From: JAABVY01 sp964627935
GTDB taxonomy: Bacteria > Zixibacteria > MSB-5A5 > JAABVY01
Assembly: GCA_964627935.1 (NCBI GenBank)
Contig: CAZVLB010000018.1
Location: 1-64,000, forward strand
Length of the DNA: 64,000 bases
Direction: 5' to 3'
Part shown: positions 51,832 to 61,283 of the stretch, in pieces
How the letters are laid out: the number at the start of each line of letters is the position of its first letter
Numbering within the stretch: the first letter of the stretch is position 1
The notes under the pieces: model-generated
Seen by the model: the letters and a program-made list of their open reading frames with translations, nothing else
Told to the model about the DNA's origin: nothing
The model's database searches: none
Program-made: the position numbers and the translations under genes

Positions 51832-52924
51832 CGATTCGAATTGGTACCGGCATAAATGTGAGAACAAAAACTGCTATCGCAATCCAGCCCAGGATTTTTC
51901 TGGTACGGCCCAGCTCGGCGGTGTCATCGAGGGTGGGCGGATGTTTGAGCTTTATAATCACTGCAGCCAGAAATGCCCACAGGAACCATCCCGGCCAGAG
52001 AAAGCCCAGCCCCACCATTGCGGCCAGGACGAGCCAGGCCAAAATCGTCTGGATCTTTTTGCCGAAAAGCGCATAGATAATATGCCCGCCGTCAAGCTGT
52101 CCCACAGGCATTAAATTCAACATCGTCACAAACAACCCGACCCATCCGGCAAACATATACGGATTGATTATAATTATATGCCCTTCCGGCGCCGGCGAAA
52201 TGAACAGCATGCGCAGGAAATCATACAAAAGAGAATGCCCGATGGAAAAACCGAAACCGTCCTCAAAACCCTCCGGAATCGGAATCGCCTCGGCCTTCAT
52301 GAAACCTATACTCAAAACAACAATGGCCGGCAGTATTCCCGCCAGTGGCCCGGCCGCGCCGACATCAAAAAGCTGACGGCGGTTTTTAAACGGCGAACGG
52401 GATTTTATCACTGCCCCCAAAGTGCCGATCAATACCGGCGCGGGAATAAAATAGGGCAGGCTGACATCAGCCTTATGCATCCGCCCGGCAATATAATGCC
52501 CGAATTCATGGAAGATCAGAATCACCATCAGAGAAATGGCAAAGATCAAACCGCTTTTCATCAGGCTGATATCCCGGAAAATCTCAGGCCCATATTCGAG
52601 ATAATAGCTGTAAGCCAGGATCATCGAAATAAATGCCAGCACAAAAAGCAGGATATTGAGCCAGGGGATTTTCTTTTTGCGGGGACGAATATCACGCGAA
52701 AGAATCAACAGCGAATCGTTATCGCGATAATAGCTCAGGTAAAAGCCGGCCTCGAAAGCCCTGCGCGAAAGCTCACTCTGCCATTCGGGTGATCTCGAAA
52801 ATGGTGAGGTCCTGAATATCAGGTCCTTGCCCCGATGATACAATGCATCTATGGCGCAATACTGGTTAATGATGGGAGAGAGGACCCTGCCCGCCTCTCT
52901 GAGTTCATTTTGCTGATCCGGCAT
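51821..52924 (-). CDS. Site-2-type membrane metalloprotease (M50)
   Basis: Intramembrane zinc protease of 367 residues with about seven hydrophobic segments. An N-terminal soluble part (1-85) is followed by the catalytic HEFGH at 139-143 in a helix, and the third ligand motif LMPVGQLDGGH near 270. The layout matches the cytosolic-N-terminal S2P group found in plastids and bacteria (EGY-like) rather than RseP, because no PDZ domain is seen. The ribosome site is weak. The substrate is unknown. Confidence 0.85.
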   Translation of the reverse strand: MPDQQNELREAGRVLSPIINQYCAIDALYHRGKDLIFRTSPFSRSPEWQSELSRRAFEAGFYLSYYRDNDSLLILSRDIRPRKKKIPWLNILLFVLAFISMILAYSYYLEYGPEIFRDISLMKSGLIFAISLMVILIFHEFGHYIAGRMHKADVSLPYFIPAPVLIGTLGAVIKSRSPFKNRRQLFDVGAAGPLAGILPAIVVLSIGFMKAEAIPIPEGFEDGFGFSIGHSLLYDFLRMLFISPAPEGHIIIINPYMFAGWVGLFVTMLNLMPVGQLDGGHIIYALFGKKIQTILAWLVLAAMVGLGFLWPGWFLWAFLAAVIIKLKHPPTLDDTAELGRTRKILGWIAIAVFVLTFMPVPIRIAMG

Positions 52925-52964
52925 TCTTCAAAGTCGCTTCTTTCGCCCGAAACTGAAACTACTC

Positions 52965-53001
52965 AAAAAAAAAGGGAAAGCAAGTAAAACTTGCTTTCCC
53001 T
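52965..53001 (-). terminator. Rho-independent terminator of the PQQ/dockerin gene
   Basis: On the minus strand the 12-bp stem AGGGAAAGCAAG/CTTGCTTTCCCT (52973-52984 with 52990-53001, loop of five) is followed by nine T residues (complement of 52965-52973). It lies 24 nt after the stop of the 1257-residue protein gene. Confidence 0.92.
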
Positions 53002-53025
53002 GATTCAATCTATAGGTAAGAATGA

Positions 53026-56000
53026 TTACCTAACGATAAAATCGCCCTTAGGAAGCGGGCCGCCCATGAACAGATAGTCATACAGATACTGAACGTCATC
53101 AGCATCAATCTGACCGTCGACATTGACATCGCCCAGGTACAGGAACGGATACGGTGAGCATCCACAGCCTGCAACATAGCAGTTCAGCACGCACAGGTCG
53201 AGCAGGTCAACAACGTTATCGTTATTGACATCGCCGCGGCCAAAGCCTGCGAACTTGTTGGCGAAGTTCATCAGGTCAGCGACTTCGTCATCGGGTACGG
53301 CGGCGCCGGTCAGACCGAACATCACAAGACCGCCTCTGAGGACTTCGTCACCATCGACAAACTGCTTGTCGGCAACCAGAATCGCGGACATATCCTGACC
53401 GGGGTTGGTTCCAACCTCGGTACCCGGATAGTAGCAATCGGTATACGGCGGGCAGTCATCGACGTAGTTGAAGAATGAATCGATAATGATGTTGTCATAG
53501 ACAACCGGATCGTTGGCGATCTGGTAAGTACCATAGGCGCCCACGGTCGGTGTGTTGTCAGTGAACAGATTTCCAGCCATAGGCACAAAGCCCATACCAT
53601 ACTGGAAGTTCTGATTACCATCATCGTACATTCTGTAAGCGCTGGCACCGTTTCCGATCAGGCCCTTACCAACGTTTGCACCAAAGTTGGCGACATCCCA
53701 GTCAGACCAGGTGCCCCAGTACAGATCGGCAGGAAGCGGATCGGATCCGCGGTTAGCGATTTCAACATAGACATACTTGAAGTTGGCGAAATCGTCATCG
53801 AATACACCGTATTCCTTGATGAACATCTCAAGGCCGGGTGTGTTAGCGGCATCAAACTGACCGGTGGCCTGATCCTTCAACGAATCGATGAAGGAGGCGC
53901 TGAAGACTTCACCTGTGACGGTTCTGTCAAGGCCGGTAGCATTGTAGATGTCTTCGCTAATCGGATCGATTACGCACTCGCTGTTGGGCTCAAAGTGATT
54001 GTAGCCCGAACCAGATTCTTCAACCCAGACCATGTGATCATCTTCGTAACCATAGAAGAACGAATGGTGATACAGGAAGTCGGTGAAGTCATCGATCATG
54101 AATGCATCCGAAGGACCACCTGTTGAGTTCCAGCCGGCGTTAGTTACATAAGCCGTGTTTGTGCCGGTACCCATCGAGATGTAATCATCGCAGAATGCAT
54201 AACCTTTAACCGCAACAACAGTAACAGAAGCAAGCGGATCAGTATGAGGATAGGTTTCTTCAACTTCAGGATTATAATCTGGATCGTCAGCGTCTATCAG
54301 AACTTCGAATGGGTTGGTACCACGATTCATCAGAGCAGGATCAAGAACGAATTCCTGATTGTGAACCGAAGCGGCAGGGAGGACGCCCGAAACAGTGGTC
54401 ACGCCGCCCGGGAATCTGACAAAGTCAGCAGCCAGGCTGGTGGTACCCTGATCGGTGTTCTTCTCGACCGACGGTGTCAAAGCTCTGTTGTCAAGCAGGG
54501 CAACCGTCTCAGGTGAGAGCAGACCCTTCTTAACATCGGTGGCAACCTTTGCAAGGTTTGAAGGCTGGTTAATGTTATTCGACTTGGCAGTCACGATTTC
54601 CATATCCCAGGTCATGGCGGCGGAGCCGATATTGGCAAACATATCGCCGAAACGTGACTGGGGATAGGAATCCACGAATGATACCGCACCGAGCGTTACG
54701 ATCGGATCGGGTACATACAGACGCGGACGGTCGGGACCGATGTCGAAGCAGAAGACCTTACCATAGCCATTGCCGTAAGCCGAAGCGAATGTTGTCACGA
54801 TCACATAATCATGATCAGCATATTCGGCAATAGCGGTTCCCAGAACATCATCCGAGAACTTGTATTTCAGCAATTCATCGCCGGTCTGGTGATCGAAGAT
54901 CCTCCAGGTATCATTGATTGTGAATCCGGCGAAGATATACGGGTCGCATGTGACAGCGTACGAGCAGGATGAGGTCTCCCAGTAGGGACCGCCGCCTGAA
55001 GGTACATAGAGGTCAAACACGTCGCCGACCCAGGTAAGGCTTCCGCCATAGCTGAACTGCTTGAATGAAGCATTCGCTGTGCTTCCATAGAAGAACCAGA
55101 ACGATGAATGTGAACCACCGACAGTGACCCTCTCCCACGGGAAGGGAGCGGCTGTGGGGTTGACAAAGTACGGGTTCATGGTCAGGAAAGCACCGCCCCA
55201 GACGTCTGTCAGATCAGCCGCCGAACGGGCATGCAGAATACCTTCATTGTAGCCGCTCGAGCCGAGGCCCACGCCGGTGTTACCGTTGATAAACAACACG
55301 CCTTCATTGGCATCGTATACAGGAGCGGTTACAAAACCTTCCGCATATGTGTCAAAGCCGGCATAGGTGTAAAGGGTGGCACCCGTGGCGCCATCCAGCT
55401 TATAAACGGAACCGCCGACTGCAGGCGCGGCAAAAACATAACCGTCGGATGTGCCGACAAAAATGTCGGTTCCGTCGGATGACGGTGAGAGCCAGATACC
55501 GTTATCGAGTGTGACGTTCCACACATCGGTACCTGTCAATGCGTTCAAGGCATAGAACTCACCGAAGCTTGTACCAAAGTACACATTGCCGTTGGCTACG
55601 ACTGAGCTGGTATACTGGACCTCACCGGTCAGGCCGCCAATGCCGCCTGGGAGACCGGAACCGAGAACCTGATGCCTGACCCAGATGGTATCACCTGTGT
55701 TGGCATCGGCGCAGACAAAGCCCTCGTCAAGAGTGCGTTTGCCTGTACCAAAGTATACATAGCCGTTGTCGTAAGTCGGTGTGACTCTAAGGTTGTTGGT
55801 AGTAGCGTGCATAAACGCGGCGTAATCCGGGTGAGTAAAGGTGTTCCAGATTTCAGTTCCGGTATACAGATCGAGTGCAACAACCCCATCGTAATAAGCA
55901 ATAAATACCTTTTCATCAGCAATTACGGGATGTCCCCAGGTTATGAAATAGTCAACCTGGTGCTCCCACAGTTTTCTGAAGTTGGTAAGGTCGCCAATGG

Positions 56001-56799
56001 TATTGGTGGTGTAGCCGGTTCTTCCATCGTTCTGCTGGAAGGTCGGCCACTCCTGGTTACCAGGGCAGGTGTAGGAAGGCTGTTCACAGCAAATATCCGC
56101 GAATATAACCATATTCAGGAATTCGCTTCCGCCGCAACTAGCTAACCAGCTGTAGCCCGGGATGGATTTGAAGAATGCAACCGCTCTCCACTGCTCATCC
56201 GTGGTACATGTACCGGGAGTTGAGCATGTGGTCAGGTCGTCTTCACCCAAAATCCACCAGACATCTGTGGCATTTGTGGGCTCGAGTACTACGAATACGT
56301 CTTCACCGATATTGAAGTTTGCACCTCCGGGAATCGGGACGTAGGTGAAGTTGGAAAGTGCAATATCCGCAAACGGAACATCAACCGTGAAGATCAATGA
56401 GCCGGGATCCGGAAGATCACCATCAGGCTGAACTTCTCCATAGACCGAGACTCTCAGATCGCCGGTCGGATAATCCGCGGGACTTGCATAGAAGTCATAA
56501 ACCAGAAAAGCAACTTCATTAACGTAGCACTGTTCCACTGTGGTGGGACTAAAGCGCATGCCAACCGAGCCCAGACCGTAACCGGCATCATTGCTAAACG
56601 GCACGACATAGGCCCAGGCTTCGCATGTGAAGTCCTGGAAACCACAATCTACAGCTGTAGGTTTAAGCGGAGGAATTTGCTGAGCACCAACCCTGACGGC
56701 CTGGTCGGAAACCAGAAGATCGCCGGGGTTGTCAGCGAATACCAGATTACCAACTAGAAAACTCAGAGCAATTAATGCAATTAAGAGTTTTTTAATCAT
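53026..56799 (-). CDS. Large secreted protein with PQQ-like beta-propeller and dockerin-like tail
   Basis: Exported protein of 1257 residues with a signal peptide ending GNLVFA. Residues about 240-700 hold repeats of the PQQ/quinoprotein propeller type (VALDLYTGTEIWNT, ANTGDTIWVRH, ALNALTGTDVWNV). A long beta-rich region follows, and the end carries two dockerin-like loops, GDVNNDNVVDLLDL and GDVNVDGQIDADDV. AAGGAGG lies 6 nt before the ATG. No dehydrogenase active site is recognisable, so a binding or structural role at the surface is more likely than catalysis. The transcript probably has an unusually long leader. Confidence 0.8.
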   Translation of the reverse strand: MIKKLLIALIALSFLVGNLVFADNPGDLLVSDQAVRVGAQQIPPLKPTAVDCGFQDFTCEAWAYVVPFSNDAGYGLGSVGMRFSPTTVEQCYVNEVAFLVYDFYASPADYPTGDLRVSVYGEVQPDGDLPDPGSLIFTVDVPFADIALSNFTYVPIPGGANFNIGEDVFVVLEPTNATDVWWILGEDDLTTCSTPGTCTTDEQWRAVAFFKSIPGYSWLASCGGSEFLNMVIFADICCEQPSYTCPGNQEWPTFQQNDGRTGYTTNTIGDLTNFRKLWEHQVDYFITWGHPVIADEKVFIAYYDGVVALDLYTGTEIWNTFTHPDYAAFMHATTNNLRVTPTYDNGYVYFGTGKRTLDEGFVCADANTGDTIWVRHQVLGSGLPGGIGGLTGEVQYTSSVVANGNVYFGTSFGEFYALNALTGTDVWNVTLDNGIWLSPSSDGTDIFVGTSDGYVFAAPAVGGSVYKLDGATGATLYTYAGFDTYAEGFVTAPVYDANEGVLFINGNTGVGLGSSGYNEGILHARSAADLTDVWGGAFLTMNPYFVNPTAAPFPWERVTVGGSHSSFWFFYGSTANASFKQFSYGGSLTWVGDVFDLYVPSGGGPYWETSSCSYAVTCDPYIFAGFTINDTWRIFDHQTGDELLKYKFSDDVLGTAIAEYADHDYVIVTTFASAYGNGYGKVFCFDIGPDRPRLYVPDPIVTLGAVSFVDSYPQSRFGDMFANIGSAAMTWDMEIVTAKSNNINQPSNLAKVATDVKKGLLSPETVALLDNRALTPSVEKNTDQGTTSLAADFVRFPGGVTTVSGVLPAASVHNQEFVLDPALMNRGTNPFEVLIDADDPDYNPEVEETYPHTDPLASVTVVAVKGYAFCDDYISMGTGTNTAYVTNAGWNSTGGPSDAFMIDDFTDFLYHHSFFYGYEDDHMVWVEESGSGYNHFEPNSECVIDPISEDIYNATGLDRTVTGEVFSASFIDSLKDQATGQFDAANTPGLEMFIKEYGVFDDDFANFKYVYVEIANRGSDPLPADLYWGTWSDWDVANFGANVGKGLIGNGASAYRMYDDGNQNFQYGMGFVPMAGNLFTDNTPTVGAYGTYQIANDPVVYDNIIIDSFFNYVDDCPPYTDCYYPGTEVGTNPGQDMSAILVADKQFVDGDEVLRGGLVMFGLTGAAVPDDEVADLMNFANKFAGFGRGDVNNDNVVDLLDLCVLNCYVAGCGCSPYPFLYLGDVNVDGQIDADDVQYLYDYLFMGGPLPKGDFIVR

Positions 56800-57493
56800 T
56801 TACTTCCTCCTTAAAGACTTAGGAAAAATAGACTGAGCGCTAACCCTAAACCAATAATTACATCGGTTTCCAACAAGGTTTGAATTAATCGGCTGCATTA
56901 CTCCGAGCAACTTTTGCCTTATTGCGTCGCTAATCCAGATTATCTTGTCTAGGGATTTTGAATCAGCGATCCTGGGTCAACAGCTTTAATTCCTAAATTA
57001 CGGAGTCGGGTTTCCCGGTTCAGTCTTGTTTACCGGGGTTCCCATTTGGTCAGTATCAAAAGCTTTTTCTAAATTCTTTTATCGCCTCAGATCCTCTTGT
57101 TACCTCCTTAGGTAAATAAGAAGTGATTGAATACGTTTACTCTTTCAAAAGTAGTTATGATAAAAGAATTGAGGTAAAGATAAAGAAGACGTAACTCGCC
57201 CTATGCGTACCCGTCTTGTTTTTTGTGGGTTCGTTAGTAGCAACTTACTTAAAGAAGAAGCATAATCTGTAAAAAGTCATTATCCGTTGCTTATCAAGCC
57301 ATTAATTCGCAGCGGACAATTTCTCAAGCCGCTATCAGTTTAACATTTTTATCTTTTTTGTCAAGTGCAAAATTTAAACTTATCACGCTTTTCTCCTTAT
57401 TTTTCGGGGGCTTACACGATTCTAACATTATTATTGAAGCCGCCTTTTTAAAAGGGATTGCCAAATCATCAGAAGCGTTTTATTTTCAGACCT
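56800..57493. other. Long divergent intergenic region, probable 0.5-kb leader
   Basis: There is no credible gene in 694 nt. It contains the AT-rich start region of two divergent genes, a minus-strand promoter at 57337-57364, the palindrome TTACCT-CCTT-AGGTAA (57100-57115), and the arms CCCGGT (57015-57020) and ACCGGG (57033-57038). The minus-strand reading of the palindrome carries AAGGAGGT but no start codon follows at normal spacing. I could not match it to a known riboswitch. Confidence 0.5.
57337..57364 (-). promoter_or_regulatory. Probable promoter of the PQQ/dockerin gene
   Basis: On the minus strand TTGACA (57359-57364) and TAAACT (57337-57342) are separated by 16 nt. A start near 57330 implies a leader of about 530 nt before the ATG at 56799. 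Confidence 0.45.
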
Positions 57494-59881
57494 ATGATTA
57501 TCACCAGGATCAGGGCACAGAATTTCCGCAAATACATCGATCTCGACCTGAGCCTGCCACAGGGCGTAATCGGCGTGATCGGCAAAAACGGCGCGGGAAA
57601 GTCGACTATGCTGGAATTAATCGCCTGGCTCCTGTACGGCAGTCCCGGGATCAAGACCAAAAACGAAGAGGTCTACCCTGATTTTATGGATGAGGGCGGG
57701 GAAACCGCCGGTGTGCTCGATTTCGAGGTCTCCGGGGTGGGCTATCATGTCGAGCGATCCATGAAGTCAACCAAAAGCGGAGCAATGCTTTATGCCGAAG
57801 ACAATGTGATCGCCTCAAGCACCAAAGAGGTCAATGAGGAGGTCGAAAAGATTACCGGCATGGATTTCAAGGCCTTCCAGACATCTTTCTATACCCGCCA
57901 GAATGAGCTCAATCTGCTGGGATCACTAAGGCCCGCCGATCGCAGCAAACGGCTGGAGGAGATGCTGGGCCTGCAAAGAACCAATGTTATCATTGATAAT
58001 ATTAAGGGCGATCTGCGTTCACTGGAGGGGGAAAAACGGGGCCTGGAACAGGCGCTGGAGCAGGAAGAGGAGTTGAAACTGCGGCAGAATACCGCGGAAC
58101 TACTGCTCAGGGATGCGCGCGAATCGATTAAACCGTTGCAGGAAAAGCACAAAGAGCTGGAGGAAAAGCTCCGCAAAGAAAAAACCGGTCTGCAACAACA
58201 GGAGAATCTGCGGGAAGAATATAAAACCCTATCGTCAAAACTGGCAGTAAAACAGGAAAGTAAACGGACCGCCTCGGAGAGAATCGGCGAACTGGAGCGG
58301 ACAATAGCGGATATCGAGTCGCAACGGGAACGCTTTGAACAGCTCAAAGGCCAGGTCGCGCCATTGGATCAGCTTAAGATCAGCCTCGAGAAACTCGAGG
58401 AGGACCGCATAAAGCACAGCGCCCGTGCCGATAAAGAAAATCAGATTAAAGAGTTACAGGAAATTCTCAAAAGTCAGGAAAAACGCGGCAAGGACCTTCG
58501 TGACAGACTGGAAAAACTGCAGGATCAATCAGGTGAAATAGTAATTATTAATGATAATATCAAGAAATTGTCCGAAACGCTCGAAAAGTCGCGATCCAGT
58601 CTGTCTGACCTGAAAGTCGAGCTTTCCGGCACCGAGGGGAGCCTGAAACAGCTTGAGGATCAGATGGGCCAGATTGCCGAATTGGGCCCCGAGGCGGTCT
58701 GCAGTTTCTGCTTAAGGCCATTTGGCGAAGAAAAAGAGGATATAGTCGGCCATTTCGAGTCGGAAATTGAAAAGCTGAAAGAGCGTCAAAAAAAAGCCAC
58801 AAAGGCTTACAATGAAAAATCGGCGGAAATAGATAAGCTCAAGCAGGAAAAAGAGCTGGCAGAAGCTCATAGGGCCCGTCTGGAGGAAACCCAGAGGCAG
58901 TTTGTATCCTGTTCGGGCGAAATCAAGGGGTTGCGTGACGAGTTTAAGGCCAACCGCGACCGTCTGATCCGCCTGGAAAGCGAATATGAGCAAGTCAAAC
59001 ATGTCGAATTCGATGATAAGCGGTTCCTGGAACTGAAAAAGCGTGTCGGCGAGCTGACCGACAGGAAATCGGAACTGGCCCGTATCGGCGAGCGACTCTC
59101 CGGCCTGGAGAAACTCAAAGCCGAATATAAGAACTGGTCCGATAAAACAGCTATTATTATTGATAATATTAAAGAGGTCGAGGAGGAAATCAGCCGGCTT
59201 GAATTCTCCGAAGATAAATATAAAGAGATCCGTGCGCGATTCGAGAAGCTCGAAGAGAGCTACCATCAAACCGAACGCGAGCTGGCCGAGAACACCAAGC
59301 AAATCGCCGTGCGCGAAAATGACATCAAAAATATCAGCGAGCGGCTGACAGCAATCCATAAGGCCCGCGAAAAAATCAAGCAGCTTTCCGGCCAGATAGT
59401 CTATCTGCACACCCTGATAGATCTCTTAAAGGAGCTGAAAACATATCTGGCGCAACGGATTCGTCCCACACTCGCGGCCCTGGCCTCGAATCTGCTGGAT
59501 TATATGTCCGACGGCAAGTTCAGCGAACTTGAACTCAATCCGGATTATGATATATTGATTCGTGACTACGGCGAATTATGCGAACTGAACCGTTTTTCGG
59601 GCGGAGAACAGGATCTGGCCAACCTCAGCCTGAGACTGGCGATTTCCCGCCTGCTGGCCCAGAACTCATTGCTGGAGAAAGGTTTTTTGATTTTGGACGA
59701 GGTTTTTGGCAGCCAGGATAATTTCCGCAAAGAAAACATCATGGGCGCAATCGCCGGGTTGCAGGACTTTTTCAAGCAGATTTTTATCGTAACTCATGTG
59801 GAGGATATCAAAGAAGCGGTGCAGACATTGATCACGATCGAGGAAACCCCTCAGGGCTCCAGCCTGATCACAGTAGAATAA
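57494..59881 (+). CDS. sbcC: SbcC/Rad50-like SMC-type ATPase
   Basis: DNA repair ATPase of 795 residues. Walker A GKNGAGKST lies at 30-38, a long coiled coil (about 170-370 and 430-660) flanks a zinc hook with Cys403-Ser-Phe-Cys406, and the ATPase closes with signature FSGGEQDL and Walker B FLILDEVFG. It normally forms a nuclease complex with SbcD/Mre11, but no such gene is beside it. ATG 57494 matches the family N-terminus (MIITRIRAQNF); no ribosome site is evident. The next gene starts 17 nt later. Confidence 0.88.
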   Translation: MIITRIRAQNFRKYIDLDLSLPQGVIGVIGKNGAGKSTMLELIAWLLYGSPGIKTKNEEVYPDFMDEGGETAGVLDFEVSGVGYHVERSMKSTKSGAMLYAEDNVIASSTKEVNEEVEKITGMDFKAFQTSFYTRQNELNLLGSLRPADRSKRLEEMLGLQRTNVIIDNIKGDLRSLEGEKRGLEQALEQEEELKLRQNTAELLLRDARESIKPLQEKHKELEEKLRKEKTGLQQQENLREEYKTLSSKLAVKQESKRTASERIGELERTIADIESQRERFEQLKGQVAPLDQLKISLEKLEEDRIKHSARADKENQIKELQEILKSQEKRGKDLRDRLEKLQDQSGEIVIINDNIKKLSETLEKSRSSLSDLKVELSGTEGSLKQLEDQMGQIAELGPEAVCSFCLRPFGEEKEDIVGHFESEIEKLKERQKKATKAYNEKSAEIDKLKQEKELAEAHRARLEETQRQFVSCSGEIKGLRDEFKANRDRLIRLESEYEQVKHVEFDDKRFLELKKRVGELTDRKSELARIGERLSGLEKLKAEYKNWSDKTAIIIDNIKEVEEEISRLEFSEDKYKEIRARFEKLEESYHQTERELAENTKQIAVRENDIKNISERLTAIHKAREKIKQLSGQIVYLHTLIDLLKELKTYLAQRIRPTLAALASNLLDYMSDGKFSELELNPDYDILIRDYGELCELNRFSGGEQDLANLSLRLAISRLLAQNSLLEKGFLILDEVFGSQDNFRKENIMGAIAGLQDFFKQIFIVTHVEDIKEAVQTLITIEETPQGSSLITVE

Positions 59882-59898
59882 GTGTTATTATTGATAAT

Positions 59899-60570
59899 AT
59901 GGATAGAAAAAAGAAAAATATAAGCAGAAGCCTCCTGGTGGCGCTCTCGATCCTTGTGGTTGTGGCGGCCTACTTTTTAATGCATGTGACCGAGGTTGAT
60001 CGGCCGGAAGAGACGATCTCGGATGATTATCTGTATGCGGTGGAAATTATTGACGGCGATACATTTCGGGATTCCGACGGAGAGACCGTACGGTTATTGG
60101 GAATCGATACGCCCGAGCGGGGAGAGGCCTTCTACGATATCGCCACCGATTCATTGCGCAGCCTGCTGGCAAAACACCCCCTGCGCTACGAACTGGATTT
60201 CCGCAAACGTGACCGTTACGGCCGTTTGCTGGCCTATGTTTTCACCGATGAGGCTTTTGTAAACCACCTCATGGTAGCCTGGGGCATGGCCTATGTCTAT
60301 ATCTTTCCTGAGGATATGCGTAATCTTGAGTATCGCGGCATGTTGATTGAGGCGCAGATGGATGCGCGTGATTCCGATCTGGGAATCTGGTCGCTTGAGA
60401 TGCCCTCCGATGCGCAGTATTTTGTCGGCAACAGCGAAAGTTTCCGATTCTATCATCCCGACTGCCCCCAGGTCCACAATATCAAACCCGAAAACAGGCT
60501 GATAAAGCAAACGCAGGATGAGTTTTATGATATCGGCTACTCTCCCGCGCGCAATTGTGATCTGAACTGA
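59899..60570 (+). CDS. Membrane-anchored or secreted thermonuclease-family protein
   Basis: Staphylococcal-nuclease-like protein of 223 residues with an N-terminal hydrophobic helix (about 11-29). The nuclease domain has metal Asp52/Asp54 in IDGDTF, and Arg65, Glu73 (VRLLGIDTPE) and Arg109 (RYGRLLAYV) at the catalytic positions. The C-terminal tail (about 174-220) has the metal-site-like pattern FYHPDCPQVHNI then GYSPARNC, common in bacterial thermonucleases. It probably digests DNA outside the cytoplasm. It abuts the convergent lipoprotein gene with no gap. Confidence 0.85.
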   Translation: MDRKKKNISRSLLVALSILVVVAAYFLMHVTEVDRPEETISDDYLYAVEIIDGDTFRDSDGETVRLLGIDTPERGEAFYDIATDSLRSLLAKHPLRYELDFRKRDRYGRLLAYVFTDEAFVNHLMVAWGMAYVYIFPEDMRNLEYRGMLIEAQMDARDSDLGIWSLEMPSDAQYFVGNSESFRFYHPDCPQVHNIKPENRLIKQTQDEFYDIGYSPARNCDLN

Positions 60571-61059
60571 TTATTCGGCCCTTAAATCGAACCTTACTTC
60601 ACCCTCGGGCTTTTCGGTTGCGATAAAAAAGTGCGGATATGTCAGGACCTGCAATACTGCCCGGCTTTCATCGATTTTTTCGTTTGTGGTGGCGGCCACG
60701 ATAATATCTTTTTTATCCCGATAGACTGAATCGAATCTGAGCCAGTAGCCGGTGGTCGGTTTTTCGCCCAGAAACATCCCGACTACCACTTCCTCCTCAA
60801 AATCAATGTCCGGAGGCTCCGGATTGTTTTCAAGGTAATCATAATGCAGGGCCCAGATCGAATCGAGTTGCTGCTGATTGGTGATAACAATCTCGCCCGG
60901 TTGCTTGATTCCCGATTGAACGCCGGTGCTTAAAAGCGTGTAATAAACAGTGTTGTCGACGGGCTTTTCTGCGCCCTCTTCGGCATTGCCCTCATTGCCG
61001 CCGCAGGCGCTCAGGCAAAACATTATCAGAAAAATGCTTAAAATCAATTTGCGGATCAT
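60571..61059 (-). CDS. PrcB C-terminal-domain-like lipoprotein
   Basis: Lipoprotein of 162 residues with a signal peptide ending in the lipobox LSAC (Cys near 19). The domain (about 45-160) has the PrcB-type patterns QLDSIWALHYD, VVVGMFLGEKPTTGYWLRFD and YPHFFIATEKPEGEVRFDL. PrcB is a partner of an extracytoplasmic protease in spirochaetes; a similar role here is speculative. GGGAGG lies 6 nt before the ATG. Confidence 0.72.
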   Translation of the reverse strand: MIRKLILSIFLIMFCLSACGGNEGNAEEGAEKPVDNTVYYTLLSTGVQSGIKQPGEIVITNQQQLDSIWALHYDYLENNPEPPDIDFEEEVVVGMFLGEKPTTGYWLRFDSVYRDKKDIIVAATTNEKIDESRAVLQVLTYPHFFIATEKPEGEVRFDLRAE

Positions 61060-61094
61060 CGTTCCTCCCTCAATGTTGGCGTTGAATTTTAAGT

Positions 61095-61123
61095 AAATTA
61101 TCGCATTTGCCCGATTTCGTCAA
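61095..61123 (-). promoter_or_regulatory. Promoter of the PrcB-like lipoprotein
   Basis: On the minus strand TTGACG (61118-61123) and TAATTT (61095-61100) are separated by exactly 17 nt. The start would be near 61088, giving a leader of about 30 nt. Confidence 0.6.
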
Positions 61124-61283
61124 GAGCTTTGATGCATACTGAAATAAAACCGGGTTGTCAATATCCCCAGGAAAATGGTTCGATTTTTGTACAGATCGAT
61201 GATTCAAAATCACTTCAAGATATTAAAAAAGTGTCGATAAAGAGATTATAACACGGCATAAAATAGCACGCTAAAGGATAGAT

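Noticed and set aside
56820..57340. Known riboswitch (cyclic di-GMP, cobalamin or glycine type) in the long leader
   Set aside because: I compared the remembered consensus elements of these classes by eye and found only isolated short matches, so no class is claimed.
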